A stretch of DNA of 64,000 nt from Isoetes taiwanensis (Eukaryota > Streptophyta > Lycopodiopsida > Isoetales > Isoetaceae): positions 372,001 to 436,000 of the forward strand of contig JAJEKV010000064.1 in the NCBI GenBank assembly GCA_021234155.1. The letters are read 5' to 3'. Below are positions 19,690 through 30,893 of the stretch, in pieces. Positions within the stretch are counted from its first letter, which is position 1. Every line of letters starts with the position of its first letter. The notes below the pieces were generated by a model. It saw only the letters and a program-made list of their open reading frames with translations, was not told where the DNA came from and did not search any database. A program made the translations under genes and the position numbers.

Positions 19690-21260
19690 TTTTAGTTTGT
19701 TAGTTTGTTTGTATCGGCGGGTAGCTAGCACTATGGGAGTTAAGCAGGGCTGCCCGTTGTCTCCAACGCTTTTTGGGTTGTACATTGATAGCTTGGAGAC
19801 GTGGATGCAGCACCATGGGGGAGCCGGGGTGCAATTATCTGAGGCGACCTCTGTGAGCCAGTTACTATATGCGGATGATGTAGCTTTGCTAGCCCATACG
19901 ACCCGCGGTATGCATCAAGATTTGGATGCCCCCTCGATGGGTTACGTGGGGGCAACGGGAATGACAAAGTGAACTTGCACAAAACTAAGCTTCTCGATCC
20001 TGTCCTCGCAACACCCTATCCCCCGAGTTATATTACGAGGGGCGGGAAGTGGAGATGGTGCGAGCTTCAAGTATCACGGGAATTGATTTCACTACTAACA
20101 TGTTGTGGGATGAGTGTGTGGAGAGGAGAGCCGGTCAGTTGGAAGGCTTTATATGCAATGCAAAACGCCGTGTTGCTTGGATAGATCTCTGTGGATCGGG
20201 CGAGGAGAGCACACCTCTTTAGGGCTTTGGTCGGCCGGTCTTTGCTATGGGGTGGAGGTTTGGGGCCCAAAGAAGTTAGCAAAAACACGTGGGATAGGTT
20301 GGAAAGGGTGCGTAAAGCTTTCTTGACATATAGCTTGGGAGTGAAGGACACCGCATCGTGTCGATTTTTGTTGTATGAGGCGGGGTTCGGCCTTTACGAT
20401 TCCGCTATGTGCGGGCATCTTACTTGCTTCCATAAGGTGGATGGGATGGATGAGCATCGCTTGCCCCCCACAGCCGCGTTGTTAACGCAGGGCCCCCAAT
20501 GCATGAAGAGGGTATGGCACGAGCAATCGTAAGGGATGGTTTAGGAGGTGGTCTATGGATTACCAACGGATGGTGGCACCGGCGCATTCGATCGACGCGA
20601 GAATGGGCAATTGGATGCGGGCTATGCTGCCACCCCGTGGATGCCTCTACTCTTGCAAAGCCCAAGACAGAGCACTATCACGCCGATTAATCCCGCCCTT
20701 GAGCATGGACCCCATCGGTACTTGAAAGCACACATCTCTGTGAAGAAACGGAGAGCTATTGCTGCCATAAGGACGGGTTCCCATTACCTCAGAATTGAAA
20801 CAGGTCGCTGGGGGGTGAATGGCGGGCACGGGATCCCCAGGGAGGAGAGGATATGTCAGTGTTGTGAGATGCACGTGATAGAGGATGAGTACCATGCCCT
20901 CCAAGCAGCCCAAGATATGCCCGAGTCCGGCGCAAAGGCACACCGATCTTAGATGCTCGACACCGCTACATCGGCTTACTCGCATCACCTATGGTAGCGC
21001 TGACCGGGAGCTTACGCCCCGCAGATTTCTACGTCGACTTGCTCTTCTGGGGCATGGTATTTGAGAGCCTCTTGTTAGGGTTTTTCCTCCCAAGTGGGGT
21101 TTTTTCATCCCGGTAGTAGGGTTCTACCGTCTGATTACATTGTTTGTTTTGGTGTTGGGGTTTTGGCTTCTTTGCTGTTTCTCGCATGTACCGTCTCATA
21201 GGCCTCTGGCCTCCGTGGACGTTAAAATAAACTTCCTTCCTTCCTTCCTTCCTTCATTTG
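19690..21260 (+). mobile_element. LINE, RT C-terminal half to 3' end
   Basis: It starts within the RT: VKQGCPLSPTLFGLYIDSLE, then QLLYADDVALLAH (catalytic YADD intact), then thumb and C-terminal regions in several frames, a Cys/His block (ICQCCEMHVIEDEYHAL), the conserved 3' UTR (tagggtttttcctcc, then tctcataggcctctggcctc), and a (CTTC)n tail at 21234-21255. It is 5'-truncated, as is usual for LINEs. It sits in an intron of the Crypton-like gene: donor gtaagt on the left, ttgtttacag on the right. It is CpG-richer than the copy at 31780-40875, suggesting a younger age. Confidence 0.75.
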
Positions 21261-21275
21261 TTTATTTGTTTACAG

Positions 21276-22252
21276 TCATGCAAAATAAATAAAAGATATG
21301 GGGCAGTTTATTTCTGTTGATATCTGCAACAAGAGTGGCCAGGTGTCTTCTGTCACACGCATGTCTATGGGGGTGTTACCCCAGAAATAGGGTAACTTAT
21401 CAGGGATCATAGGAAACCTGAGTCATATGAAAAGTAAGTTTGTTTTTTATGTTAGTCCTTCTGTTGTTTATTGAATTTATTTCATTTGCTAACTTAGTTA
21501 TCTGGCAGGTATGATCGTAGCAAAGACATTCAGGTTAACGCTGCTATGAGCATCAGTGCAAAACCTATGACGATGATGGTAATCTCAGACTTTATCCAAA
21601 TGTACTTAGTGAAATGATCAAGGCAAGCAAAAACAATATGCTGGGTAGTCATTCGTCAAAGGCTCTGTTTGGTCCAGGTATGTTTTTCTTTTATTGTTGC
21701 GTTGTTTTGTTTTTTTCTCTATGTTCTTCGTATTAAGAACTTAAAAGTATTTGCAGGTGGTTCTGAGCAAGCTGGTGGACATCATCTGGATGATAAGCCA
21801 CCTCCAAGTGAACCTGTCAGAGTTGATAGCAGATTGGACGTAGCAAGCAATGTTAAACTTGATAGCAGTGCTGTTGTATTAGCTGATGCTGTTGTGGTAG
21901 CGAGCAGTGATGTTATGGTAGCAAGTAATACTGGTTTGATTAATCCAAGATCTACTGTTGGAGTTTCTAATGAAGACGATAAGGATCTTCTGGATTATTG
22001 GGCGTTCGATGATTTTTTGGAGGCAATCTGAATCTCCACAAATATTTTCCGCCGAGTATCTCTGTCAAGAATGTTGGTAAGTATTTTAGATTGTTTTTTC
22101 TATTTCAGTTTAAGTTTTTAGTTGTAGATTTTGATTGTTTGATTGTTCTAGCTGGTCATTCCTTTGTGGGAGCGACGTTTAACAACGGCACCTTTGTTCT
22201 ACCCGATTCAATTGGCGCAGGGAGCTACATGGAGAAATCAAATAGCAAATGA
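21276..22252 (+). pseudogene. Crypton-like recombinase, 3' exons
   Basis: After acceptor ttgtttacag, degenerate exon sequence ends with LIRDHRKPESYEK at a gtaagt donor (21435). The next exon (from 21511, after ctggcag) continues YDRSKDIQVNAAMSISAKP; after a one-base shift, LRLYPNVLSEMIKASKNN reads on. The HR-x-Tyr arrangement is where a tyrosine recombinase carries its terminal His/Arg and nucleophilic Tyr. Further exons are 21757-22031 (Val/Ser-rich, ending DLLDYWAFDDFLEAI) and, after ttgttctag (22151), GHSFVGATFNNGTFVLPDS to TGA at 22250-22252. Stops and frameshifts (e.g. after VYFC) show it is not functional. Confidence 0.5.
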
Positions 22253-22562
22253 TAACAAGATTTGAATGTACTGTTTGATCACACTGTCTGAATGATAACA
22301 ATGATCTGAATGTGATGTTTGATCTGAATGTGTTGTTTAATCACTCAATGGTCCATTTTTGGAAACAAAGTATTTGATCACTATCAGTGATCGATTTTGA
22401 GGCATTAAAGTGCATTAAAAGTGTTAATTCTCGACTTGAACAAACTGTTAATTCTTGACTTGAACAAAATTTTAATGTACTTGTGGCGGTGCTGTAAGCG
22501 GCGCTGCCAGAAACCTACAACCCAAAAAATACCTGTTTTAAACAATTAAGCCAAAATCCAAG

Positions 22563-22587
22563 AATTTTGGCTCCCTGGTGGTTTACG
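22563..22587. repeat. Right inverted repeat of Crypton-like element
   Basis: AATTTTGGCTCCCTGGTG, then GTTTACG. It is the reverse complement of 6478-6503 minus one C. The next base (22588) restarts the local repeat (gaatatgcaatgcaaggg), which fixes this end of the insertion. Confidence 0.65.
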
Positions 22588-22840
22588 AATATGCAATGCA
22601 AGGGTTGACGAATGTCAATTGGACGAAAGACAAAATTCATATGCAAGAAAACGACAATTATGGTTTACGTTAAGAGGGACAAGGTAAATTCATGTGATAT
22701 TGCAACCCTCCTGACTCTTTTGTTAAAAACTTTGGTTAAATTCTTTGGGACATGGTAAATTCATGACCAGCTTGACAGACTTGTTTGTCCATGGAACAAT
22801 GGACCCACACGCTAAAGTAAGGAATACGCGTCTTTTATTC

Positions 22841-22961
22841 TCTAGAAAAACATTCGGCCTTTTAAACCTCCTTTTCCACATCTTTTTTGGCTAATGATGC
22901 CTAAGATGAACTGACGTGGCAGAACGACGTGGCAAATTATGAGAGGCGAATGTTTTCTACA
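22841..22961. mobile_element. Small inverted-repeat element (MITE-like) upstream of RGLG
   Basis: The left end tctagaaaaacattcggcc (22841-22859) and right end ggcgaatgttttctac (22945-22960) are imperfect inverted repeats around an 85-bp core. There is no ORF. A clear target duplication was not found. It lies about 460-580 bp upstream of the RGLG start codon. Confidence 0.4.
22914..22933 (+). promoter_or_regulatory. Pair of ACGTGGC (ABRE/G-box-like) motifs
   Basis: ACGTGGC occurs at 22914-22920 and again at 22927-22933, 13 bp apart. ACGTGGC is the core bound by plant ABRE-binding bZIP factors, and paired copies are typical of ABA-responsive promoters. The pair lies inside the MITE-like element upstream of the RGLG gene. 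Function is inference. Confidence 0.35.
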
Positions 22962-23424
22962 GGAACGAACGGGTCCATTCTTTCAGCCTTTGATCGCCGG
23001 ATATAGCTTAGCTGTAGCGTGGAAGCTCGAAGGAAGCTGCACATCCTCAACTTCCTATATCCGTTCGGAGTTTCAAAGCTTTTTTTAACAGGTACTGTAG
23101 TATAATTACCTTCTTCAATTTGATCCTGCCGAAACCCTGGAGCTCGGGATTCATTCCGTGAAGACTTCATAAATGTACACGCAGTAGAACAAGGACACCC
23201 ACACTTTACGTCTTTTACAACAATTAAGTAAGCTCAAATTCGACGATCCTACCTAACCGCTGTGGAAGATTTCTTCCCTGATTCCTATATACTTTATTTA
23301 ATGAAGCAACTTGGTGTTTTGGGATCTAGACATAACGCAGCACGTCCAGGGCGCTTTGTGTTGACAAGGTCGTTCGCTTGCCACCAGTTTTAGTTGATCC
23401 AGAAGCAAATAAGGGAATTGGAAT

Positions 23425-26131
23425 ATGGGGAATTTTTTTTCAGCACAGGAGCATTCTCCTTACTCCCAAGGGTATCAATCTCAGGCTTATCCTCCGAATT
23501 ATCAGCCTCAGCAAGGGTATCAAGCCCAGGCTTATCCTCCCAGTTATCAGCAGCAGCCATATTACGAATCGCCGGAACGCATGCCGAAGCAGCAGCCCTA
23601 TCCTCCTCAAGAATCATATCCTCCTCAACAGCCATCTAGACGACCAGAAAGGAGGTTGTCAAAGAAATATTCGCGTATTGGGGATAACTATACAAGTGTA
23701 GAAGAGGTACTGGCGATTAGTTAGTGGTAGTGCCTAATTTACCAGTTTGAAGTTTTAGATGCAAAAATTCATGAGAACTAGTTTCCCCTCCTGAGGTGAC
23801 AAACATGATATGGTATTGCATATAGGTCCAAAGAGCGTTGCGCGGGGGAGGGCTTGAATCATCTAATCTCATTGTAGGAATTGACTTTACCAAAAGTAAT
23901 GAGTGGACAGGTATGCTACTTTTTGATTTAAATTAACAATTTGTATTCTAGTTCCTTCAACGTCAAAGAAAAAAAAGGAAAAATTCATGTCATAGTTATA
24001 TAAGTCTAGTATTATATCTGCAGGGAAACATTCATTTGGTGGGCGGAGCTTACATGCTATTGGAGCAGTACAGAATCCATACGAGCAAGCTCTGTCTATT
24101 ATTGGACGGACATTGTCTCCATTTGATGAAGACAACCTGATTCCTTGTTTTGGCTTTGGAGATGGTTTGTTGCTTCTCTATAGAAATGCTCTGGATTTAA
24201 TTTCAGTGTTATTATTCTCTGACTCTATCTTATTGTTCTATATTCTAGCCTCTACACATGATCAAGATGTCTTCAGTTTCTATCCTGATAACCGTCCTTG
24301 TAATGGTTTCGAGGATTCTTTGCAAAGATATCGTGCTATTGTGCCTCATTTAAGGCTCTCGGGTCAGTTACAATTGGCATAAATGCTAAATTTCTTGGCT
24401 CATGTGGGTTAAATGTACAATTTAGGATCATTTGTTTTTTTGTGTGCTAAAGTTCTACAAATTGGAAATATGTGTAGGACCAACATCATTCGGTCCAATT
24501 ATTGAAGCAGCTATAGATATTGTGGAAGAAAGTGGCGGACAATATCATGTACTTCTAATAATCGCTGATGGTCAGGTATGCTACCGGGTGATTTGAGTTA
24601 GTTTGTGTTACTGAGCAAAGGAAATCTCAGAACCATATAGAAACATAGTACTGATGAAAGAATCTGCAGAGGGACAACGATTCTATTACACACCTCATGC
24701 TCGAATTTTTGTCCTTTGTAGTGTAATGAAACTTCTGGAAGAATGTGCATGTCTTGCCTTAAAACCTCGAGAAGAGAGCGGATATGATTTAAGTCTTTCT
24801 CTTTTGCTCACATGCTTTGAAAACAGCACGATAGGTTTGACAGACTACACCATGAAGGCATTCTTTTTAATACTCATGCTTATAAACACAGGTAACTAGA
24901 AGTGTTGACACAGAGCCTGGTCGCTTGAGTCCACAAGAGCAACGAACTATGGAAGCCATTGTTGCTGCGAGGTAATCTGTTACAAGGGATTGTAGATGTA
25001 CCATGTGAGCAAAAATTGATATATAAAGCTCATTTTCTGCAGTGACTATGCATTGTCAATTGTTCTTGTTGGAGTTGGTGATGGTCCATGGGACATGATG
25101 AAAGAATTTGATGATAACATACCGGCTCGTGCCTTCGATAATTTTCAGGTATTTAACATATCGTCTTATGATCTATCTTGTAGCATCCTTGTGTTATTAA
25201 AGCTGTACGGTGATGTGCCGAATAATTCTGCTTCTTGCAGTTTGTAAATTTCTCTGAGATGATGTCAAGGAGAGTACCACCGGCCAATAAGGAAGCAGCA
25301 TTTGCACTAGCAGCTTTGATGGAAATACCGTCACAATATAAAGCCACATTAGAGCTCAATATTCTGGGGTAAGTGAACTGTTTTGTCTGGCACATGTCAC
25401 CCAAAGCTTAATGAAAACAATATTGATGCCAATTGTATTACCGGATGAGCTAGCTTCTGCTCAAAATTTCTCTCTGCAATCATTGAAGTAGTTTCATATT
25501 TTGTTTAAGCATCCTCTTATTAGTTTATCAATTTGTAAGTTAGGCATGGAAATGCTCATTAAAATAGACTTAGAAAAATAATTGCAGTTGGGTTTTTCCA
25601 AGCCTTCGCAGTTGGAATGAAACCATTGATTAAATTTCAGGTGCAGAAGGGGATCAAAACCTAGAAAGTCTCCTCTTCCTCCGCCAGCAGGCATTCTTCA
25701 AGCAACTTCTGCTAAAGGGTATGGCTTTCAAGAATCAACTTCTGCTAAAGGCTATGGCTTTCAAGAATCGAGTTCTGCTAAAGGCTACGGCTTTCAAGAA
25801 CCAAATCAACGAGCAATGGGTCCTCGCCCATCAGCTCCTGACGCTAATTCAGATGCCCAGGTAGAGGTTGATTCTCGTCTACTGTTATTTGCATTATGAT
25901 TATATTTATTAATATTATATAATTTACAGATATGTCAAATATGCTTAGTGGAAAGAAAGGACCTTGCATATGGATGTGGTCACCAGGTAAAGACCATCTG
26001 CACTTTTCTAATATTATGTTCCAGATTCTTATAGGGACTAGTATTTGCAGACTTGTAGGGGATGTGGAGAACACTTAACTACTTGTCCTTTCTGCCGTCA
26101 AGAAATTTCTACGCGCATCCGCTTATATTGA
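23425..26131 (+). CDS. RGLG-type E3 ubiquitin ligase (copine/VWA plus RING), 11 exons
   Basis: Exons: 23425-23706, 23826-23910, 24024-24164, 24249-24362, 24478-24575, 24892-24971, 25043-25148, 25241-25368, 25641-25860, 25930-25986, 26051-26131. All introns are GT-AG and all joins keep frame, giving 463 aa. The N terminus MGNFFS is an N-myristoylation signal, then comes a Tyr/Gln/Pro-rich tail (about 5-75) and RLSKKYSRIGDNY. The copine-like VWA domain spans about 95-345, with metal-site DFTKS (114-118), QYHVLLIIADGQV and VGVGDGPWD. A linker with three copies of an 11-residue repeat (367-399) precedes a C-terminal RING (C420, C423, C434, H436, C439, C442, C449, C452) ending RIRLY. This is the domain order of plant RGLG1-5, membrane-anchored ligases that make mainly K63 chains and act in hormone and ABA/drought signalling. 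The ATG is fixed by the myristoylation motif. It looks intact and functional. Confidence 0.93.
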
Positions 26132-28060
26132 ATTAGGATGCAGCTCCCTCTAAATTTGTCTTATTTGTATATTAAAGCGAAGAAAGTGGAAGCTTTGTTT
26201 TGATTAGCAAGGTGCCAAGTATATGTGTACATTCTCCAATGTTCATGCCAGACGAAATAATTGTTTACCCATTTCGATTGAAGCTACTAGCCTCGGAAGT
26301 GCAGCATTTGGAAGAGGTGATCTGGGAAGGCATATAATTGATTCTATTCAATTTCCAAAATCTACATTATAGATTGGCAGTGTGTCTGCCCGTGACAAGC
26401 ACTTCACCCCTGACATTTCCACCCTCCATTTGGATTGCATGGTTCTTCTAAATTTCAAGAGAGTTTATCAAGAAGCACCCATCGGCTAAGATCCATACTG
26501 CAATTTGGTGGTATAAACCATGAGCAAGCTATCTCTTAGGCCCCTTAGCAAAATACAATGTCATCAATGTGCACGGACAGATTTTGTTTTTTCCATATCA
26601 ACAAAACACTAGCAGTACTGCAATTTTAGCGAGGGCCTTAATTTTTATGCTACAATTTTAGCAACATTACTAATAAGATGGATGTTCCAGATTTGCTTTG
26701 CATTGATGTGCATGTGGACAGATTTGCTTTGCATTGTGTTATCTAATCTAGGCAGAGTGTGAAAACATTTTTAAGTCTTGTAAAGTTTTCACCTTCTCCA
26801 AAAAGAGGCTAACCGGATTTCACTTAGATGAGTCGGATTGATTCTGTTTCAATCACAAGTTACGCAAAATTTGCCCTGAAAATTGCAAACCAAATACGCC
26901 AAATAACACATTACATAATAAAACTTTTGAAATTAAAAGAAAAACTCGCTGGAGCTGCAGATCTTGTTGGCTGGGCCTTCGAGGGACTTAAGAGGGTGGA
27001 ATTTCATGGAATATAGGTCTGTTGGGTCTGTCTTTGGCTGTGATAGAGCTATTCTAGAGTTCGTCCATCCCTATCCCAGCTAAGGGAGATTAGTATCTGC
27101 AGGTAGTGCAGAAACAGATAAGTAGAGCAAAGAATAAGGCCATTTAAAGAAGCCTTGGGCGGGAGACCTTGGTTCCTTTAATCATACTGCAGATGTGGCC
27201 TATGCCAGTGTGTGGAGGAGCATTAGAAGAGCAAGTAGACCACCTCCTTGAGGTAGACCTGTATGAGTTCTTGCAAAGCAGGAAGATGGAGTCACGAACT
27301 CACTCCCGAGTACAGGATTGGAAAGGGGTGCCGAGCTCTTATAGTATTGCAATGCAGGATGACTTCCAGGTCAAGTTAATGCATGGTATGACATTTTCTC
27401 GCCTAAGCTCTCCATTTGTTTGCATTTGTCGGTGTTGGAGCTTCAAAGGGTCATGTTCGTAGAATTTATAGTGGCTGCATTCTTACTTGAAATTGAAGGG
27501 ACAGTACTAATCTTCAGACTCTTATCTTGGATTGGTGTGTACTGCGACTATTTTTCCCATCTGATAGACCATTCTCCTTCTTTTAGCAGAATATATTAAC
27601 TGGTTTACAGACCATCTCGCATTTGGTGTTGTGAATTATAAGTGGATATAAGCTGGAACATCTTCCTCTAGATATGACGACTGCTCCTGGGATCTAACAG
27701 ATGGTTTGCGTATCTATTAAGGCATATCCTATTGATTTTACATTTCATTTTGCAGGTCTGCATTTGTCTCGTTGCACCTTCTCTTCCTCTTAGCATAATA
27801 TCTTAACTGATTGGCATTTACTGCCTTGCAAATTATGAGTGGATATAAGTCTTATGGTTGGTGACATCAAACTTCAACATTGCCGTATAGAAGCGTTTCT
27901 ATATTTTCCTTTTTCCCTTTTAGTATTCCCAGTTGTCTCCTTTGATCTCTTTTTAAAATATACGTGTCTAGTTGTTTGCACAATGATACAACCAACTTCA
28001 ATAGTTAATCTAACATACAACCAACCGCAAGAACCATGTTCTTGACTTACAGATCCTTGT
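26132..28060. other. RGLG 3' flank and intergenic DNA, no firm gene
   Basis: An AT-rich stretch. An open frame at 27169-27400 ends at a donor-like gcatg|gtatgac and follows a cag acceptor-like site, so it could be a transcript exon, but its product (ALEEQVDHLLEVDLYEFLQS region) shows no recognised domain and no partner exons. Nothing else is supportable. Confidence 0.3.
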
Positions 28061-28065
28061 TACAG

Positions 28066-29632
28066 AATTTTTATAAAGAAAAATATTAATTATTTGGGTT
28101 CCATAATTCTCTCTTGTTTGATTTCAAATGTTTAACGCTCCTAGAGCGTTTCATACTATCAGAGCCTAGGCTTCCGATTATTAACCATAGTTGGTTATTG
28201 GGCCAAAGACAATTAGAGGTCATCAATATTGAAATTATGGGAAACCAAGAAGGAAGAAACTTCTTGGGGAAGTTATGCAGCCGAGATATCTAGTCGTGGC
28301 TAGCAACGGGAAAAGGGGGAGTTCAAAATTTAGTTTTCACATTCTAAACCTAGTACCTAACTGTGAAGTCCCCAAACATTAGTATTCATCCAAATTAATC
28401 TTAAATGTTGTAGTGGTAAGTGTAGTAAACCCCGAAGGGTATATGGAGTGGAACATAGTTTTAGATATGTCTTGTACCTTGGATATTTTGGTTCATCTAT
28501 AGAAATTAATGACTTTGCAAGGAATTTACAGTTTATCCCCATGAGGACATGGGTAAATTTTTAGTATGAGAGAAAATGTAACACACCTAGGGGTTGAGGG
28601 ATAAGTAAATAACTTTTATTCTTAACCTCAAGTCAGGAATATTTAAAAGATTTGCAACGGTTGGAAACAAATTGAATACGGTTGTCTATACTAAGGTACG
28701 GTAGATATCTGAGGAAAATAGAGGTAATATCTGAATTAGCATAGCAAATCTATGATTAGAGGAGATAAACTAGATAAGAATTTGTAAGAATAGCAAGATA
28801 TTTCCTATAATTGGAAAAGAGAGGATATTTTTTCTAATTTTAGAAAAGACAGATAGTATAAAAGAAGGGCAATTTTAAAACATGATAACTCGGCGACAAT
28901 TTATCAGATTGGAGCGATCTTAAGCATTCTGGAAAGCCCTCGGAGTCTAGTTTCATAATTAAGGTGGCACCTCTCATAACTCCTTACGGTTAGAGAGATA
29001 TCACAGAAAAGGTGGACATGGGTCAAATAAGACTGCACATGGAAGATCCTTTGGTGGGTAGCCGGAGCTGGATCTTTGGAGTTTCTGTTGGTTTGGAGTT
29101 ATCTTCTCTTTTGTTTAGTAGTTTGTCGAAAAGCTTACATGTTTTATTTTGTTATTGATTCTTTGTGTTTGTGTTGCAAATATAATAAAACATTAAAGAA
29201 TGAACATGTATGAAAGAACCTGCCCCTTTGTCGTTGCCGAAGGGCTGGGCGGTAAAGCAACGTGCATACCAGGTGATTGGTATGTGGACATATAGTCGTG
29301 TCCGGAACGATATATGTGTGAACCGGGGTGAGGGATTGATCATCCCTGAATCACAGTAAGTTATAAGAAGATGTACTATACGTGACTAACATTTGTGTGC
29401 CTATTGTCTGTGTGACTAACGATTCGCCTCAGGTTAAGGTAATGGTTTACCCACTTAGTCCTTTCCTGGACTAACCCCCACCACTTCTTTCTTATTTCTT
29501 ACAGATTAATTTGGTAGCTTCGTGTCTGTCGGGCAGCACGAGTGATAGTAGATATGTTGTCATGCGTAGATTATGTTCCAGGCTGATTTTCTAATTTATT
29601 GATTTATAAATGTGCTTTTGAGGAGGGTTTCA
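28066..29632 (+). mobile_element. Internally deleted LTR retrotransposon, copy 1
   Basis: The end of a 5' LTR (...gcgtttca, 28153) is followed by a degenerate tRNA-Met primer site TACTATCAGAGC (28154-28165). About 410 bp of non-coding internal DNA then ends in a purine-rich tatgagagaaaa. The 3' LTR begins TGTAACACACC at 28577 and ends near ...gggtttca at 29632 (about 1056 bp). It is the same family as 45010-47412: both carry tggttattgggc, agaagaaagaaact-like, tcaaataagactgcacat and gagggattgatcatccctga blocks. No gag or pol is present, so it is a non-autonomous (LARD/TRIM-like) member. Confidence 0.65.
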
Positions 29633-29984
29633 CTTATGAAACAAATCGTTCTTATAGAAAGTTTGAGGGGCAGATGCATTAGGTCTATTATCATGGTAAC
29701 AACTATCACATTTAGTACTAATATCACCAGGAGAAACATGCATTGAGGTGCAGATCTTTAATGTGAATGGCAATGGCGGTAATGGCAATGTATACTTGGA
29801 TGTTACAAATGATGCGACTTCTGCAAGAAGGAGCATATGTGAAAACCATGGCATAGTTGATGTAGAGCAGGGTCGTCTGCAAGATATGAAGCTGCATAAA
29901 GAGTAGCAACGACCTTAACATTTTACAGAAAAATGATTTTAAAGACTTCTAGCAATTATTCAAGTTGTTTAAAAAATGACAGAT

Positions 29985-30250
29985 ATCTAGGAAATTTGAT
30001 GCTAATGAAATGCCTTATAAGTTATAAAGATGTGGTGTCATGGAACTCGATACCTAACAGGGCTAGCATTTGACAAGCGAATGCCTAATTAAGATTTTAT
30101 TGCGTGAAATTCTCTGATTACTTTGTGAACAGGTAAATAAAGCCTTTAAAAGACTCAAGGCAATACCAAATTCAAATATTGTCTCCTTTATTGCCATTAT
30201 TTTTTATCATGGGGTTCTGCATATTTCATCTAGCAATGAAACTTAGTACG
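29985..30250 (+). pseudogene. PPR motif remnants
   Basis: In broken frames, FDANEMP, then KDVVSWNSI (about 30024-30051), then NKAFKRLKAIPNSNIVSFIA (about 30130-30190) read like consecutive PPR motifs of the PLS type. No long frame exists. Stretches 29633-29985 and 30250-30770 contain nothing recognisable. Confidence 0.35.
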
Positions 30251-30769
30251 TCAAGGGAGATGAATGATGACTCTATTTAGATTATCATTCATCAATTTGC
30301 CTCGGTGCTGCACATGCCAATTTGTGATGCTAAATTTTTATTGTGGTGTCATAAATTTGGACTTCTTATTCTTGGGTTACAAATGTTTTCGTCTGGAACT
30401 GTCGAAATTGTAGAAGTGAATTTATATGAGATTCGATGCTTTGATATATCCATGTCGTATTGGCTTGGTTTAGAATGCATAACGAGGTCTGTTTGAGATT
30501 CAATACATTATGACATTGATTTACTTAAAGTAAGAAACACATAAATTGCCATAATTATTTGTTAGTAATGGCAGGAGAAGCGTATGTTCAAGGAGCCAAA
30601 TGTAGTTTTATTAAGGTAAAGTTTGGTTTATGCTAAAACCAATTTATTTATGCACTTATATTCTTTGTTGCCAATGCATAAATATGGGGAACTGAAACAA
30701 GATGTTGCATAAATATAAACATGGTCTAGGTTTAGCACGATGAACCCTGCATAAAAGAAGTTCATAAAT

Positions 30770-30893
30770 GCATGGTTGATGGGCCTTGCACCCGCCCACG
30801 TCTCCCACCGGATGGTAATCAGTGGGTTTTGAACCCTGGTGGGGATCACCCCAATCCAAGACCTTACCACTAGACCACCACCGCGATGGATCA
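30770..30893 (-). mobile_element. tRNA-derived SINE
   Basis: On the minus strand the head reads ggtggtggtctagtggtaag (A box TGGTCTAGTGG; 30861-30877 on +). About 40 bp later comes GGGTTCAAAACCC (B box, 30824-30836), then a GC-rich body (ccggtgggagacgtgggcgg). The tRNA-like promoter spacing supports a pol III SINE. No poly(A) tail or target duplication was resolved. The flanks 30900-31780 are AT-rich, with a 25-bp direct repeat (gaagatgggttaccttgcac at 31012 and 31180) and no gene. Confidence 0.6.

Larger units (their letters stand above)
5844..22587. mobile_element. 16.7-kb nested insertion containing a Crypton-like element
   Basis: Local repeat unit 3 stops at 5843 and continues at 22588, as judged from unit 2 at 5350-5505; everything between is therefore inserted DNA. 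Inverted copies of a 25-26 bp sequence lie at 6478-6503 (begins CGTAAACC, then CACCAGGGAGCCAAAATT) and at 22563-22587 (reverse complement, one C fewer). The right copy abuts the resumed host repeat. The left copy is 634 bp inside the break, so 5844-6477 is either part of the element or a later addition; it contains a foldback. Inside are exons of a tyrosine-recombinase-like gene broken by further insertions. No target duplication beyond one base is evident. Confidence 0.6.

Noticed and set aside
21234-21255. (CTTC)n run as an independent microsatellite or CRISPR-like array
   Set aside because: It is the simple-repeat tail of the LINE directly after its 3' UTR.
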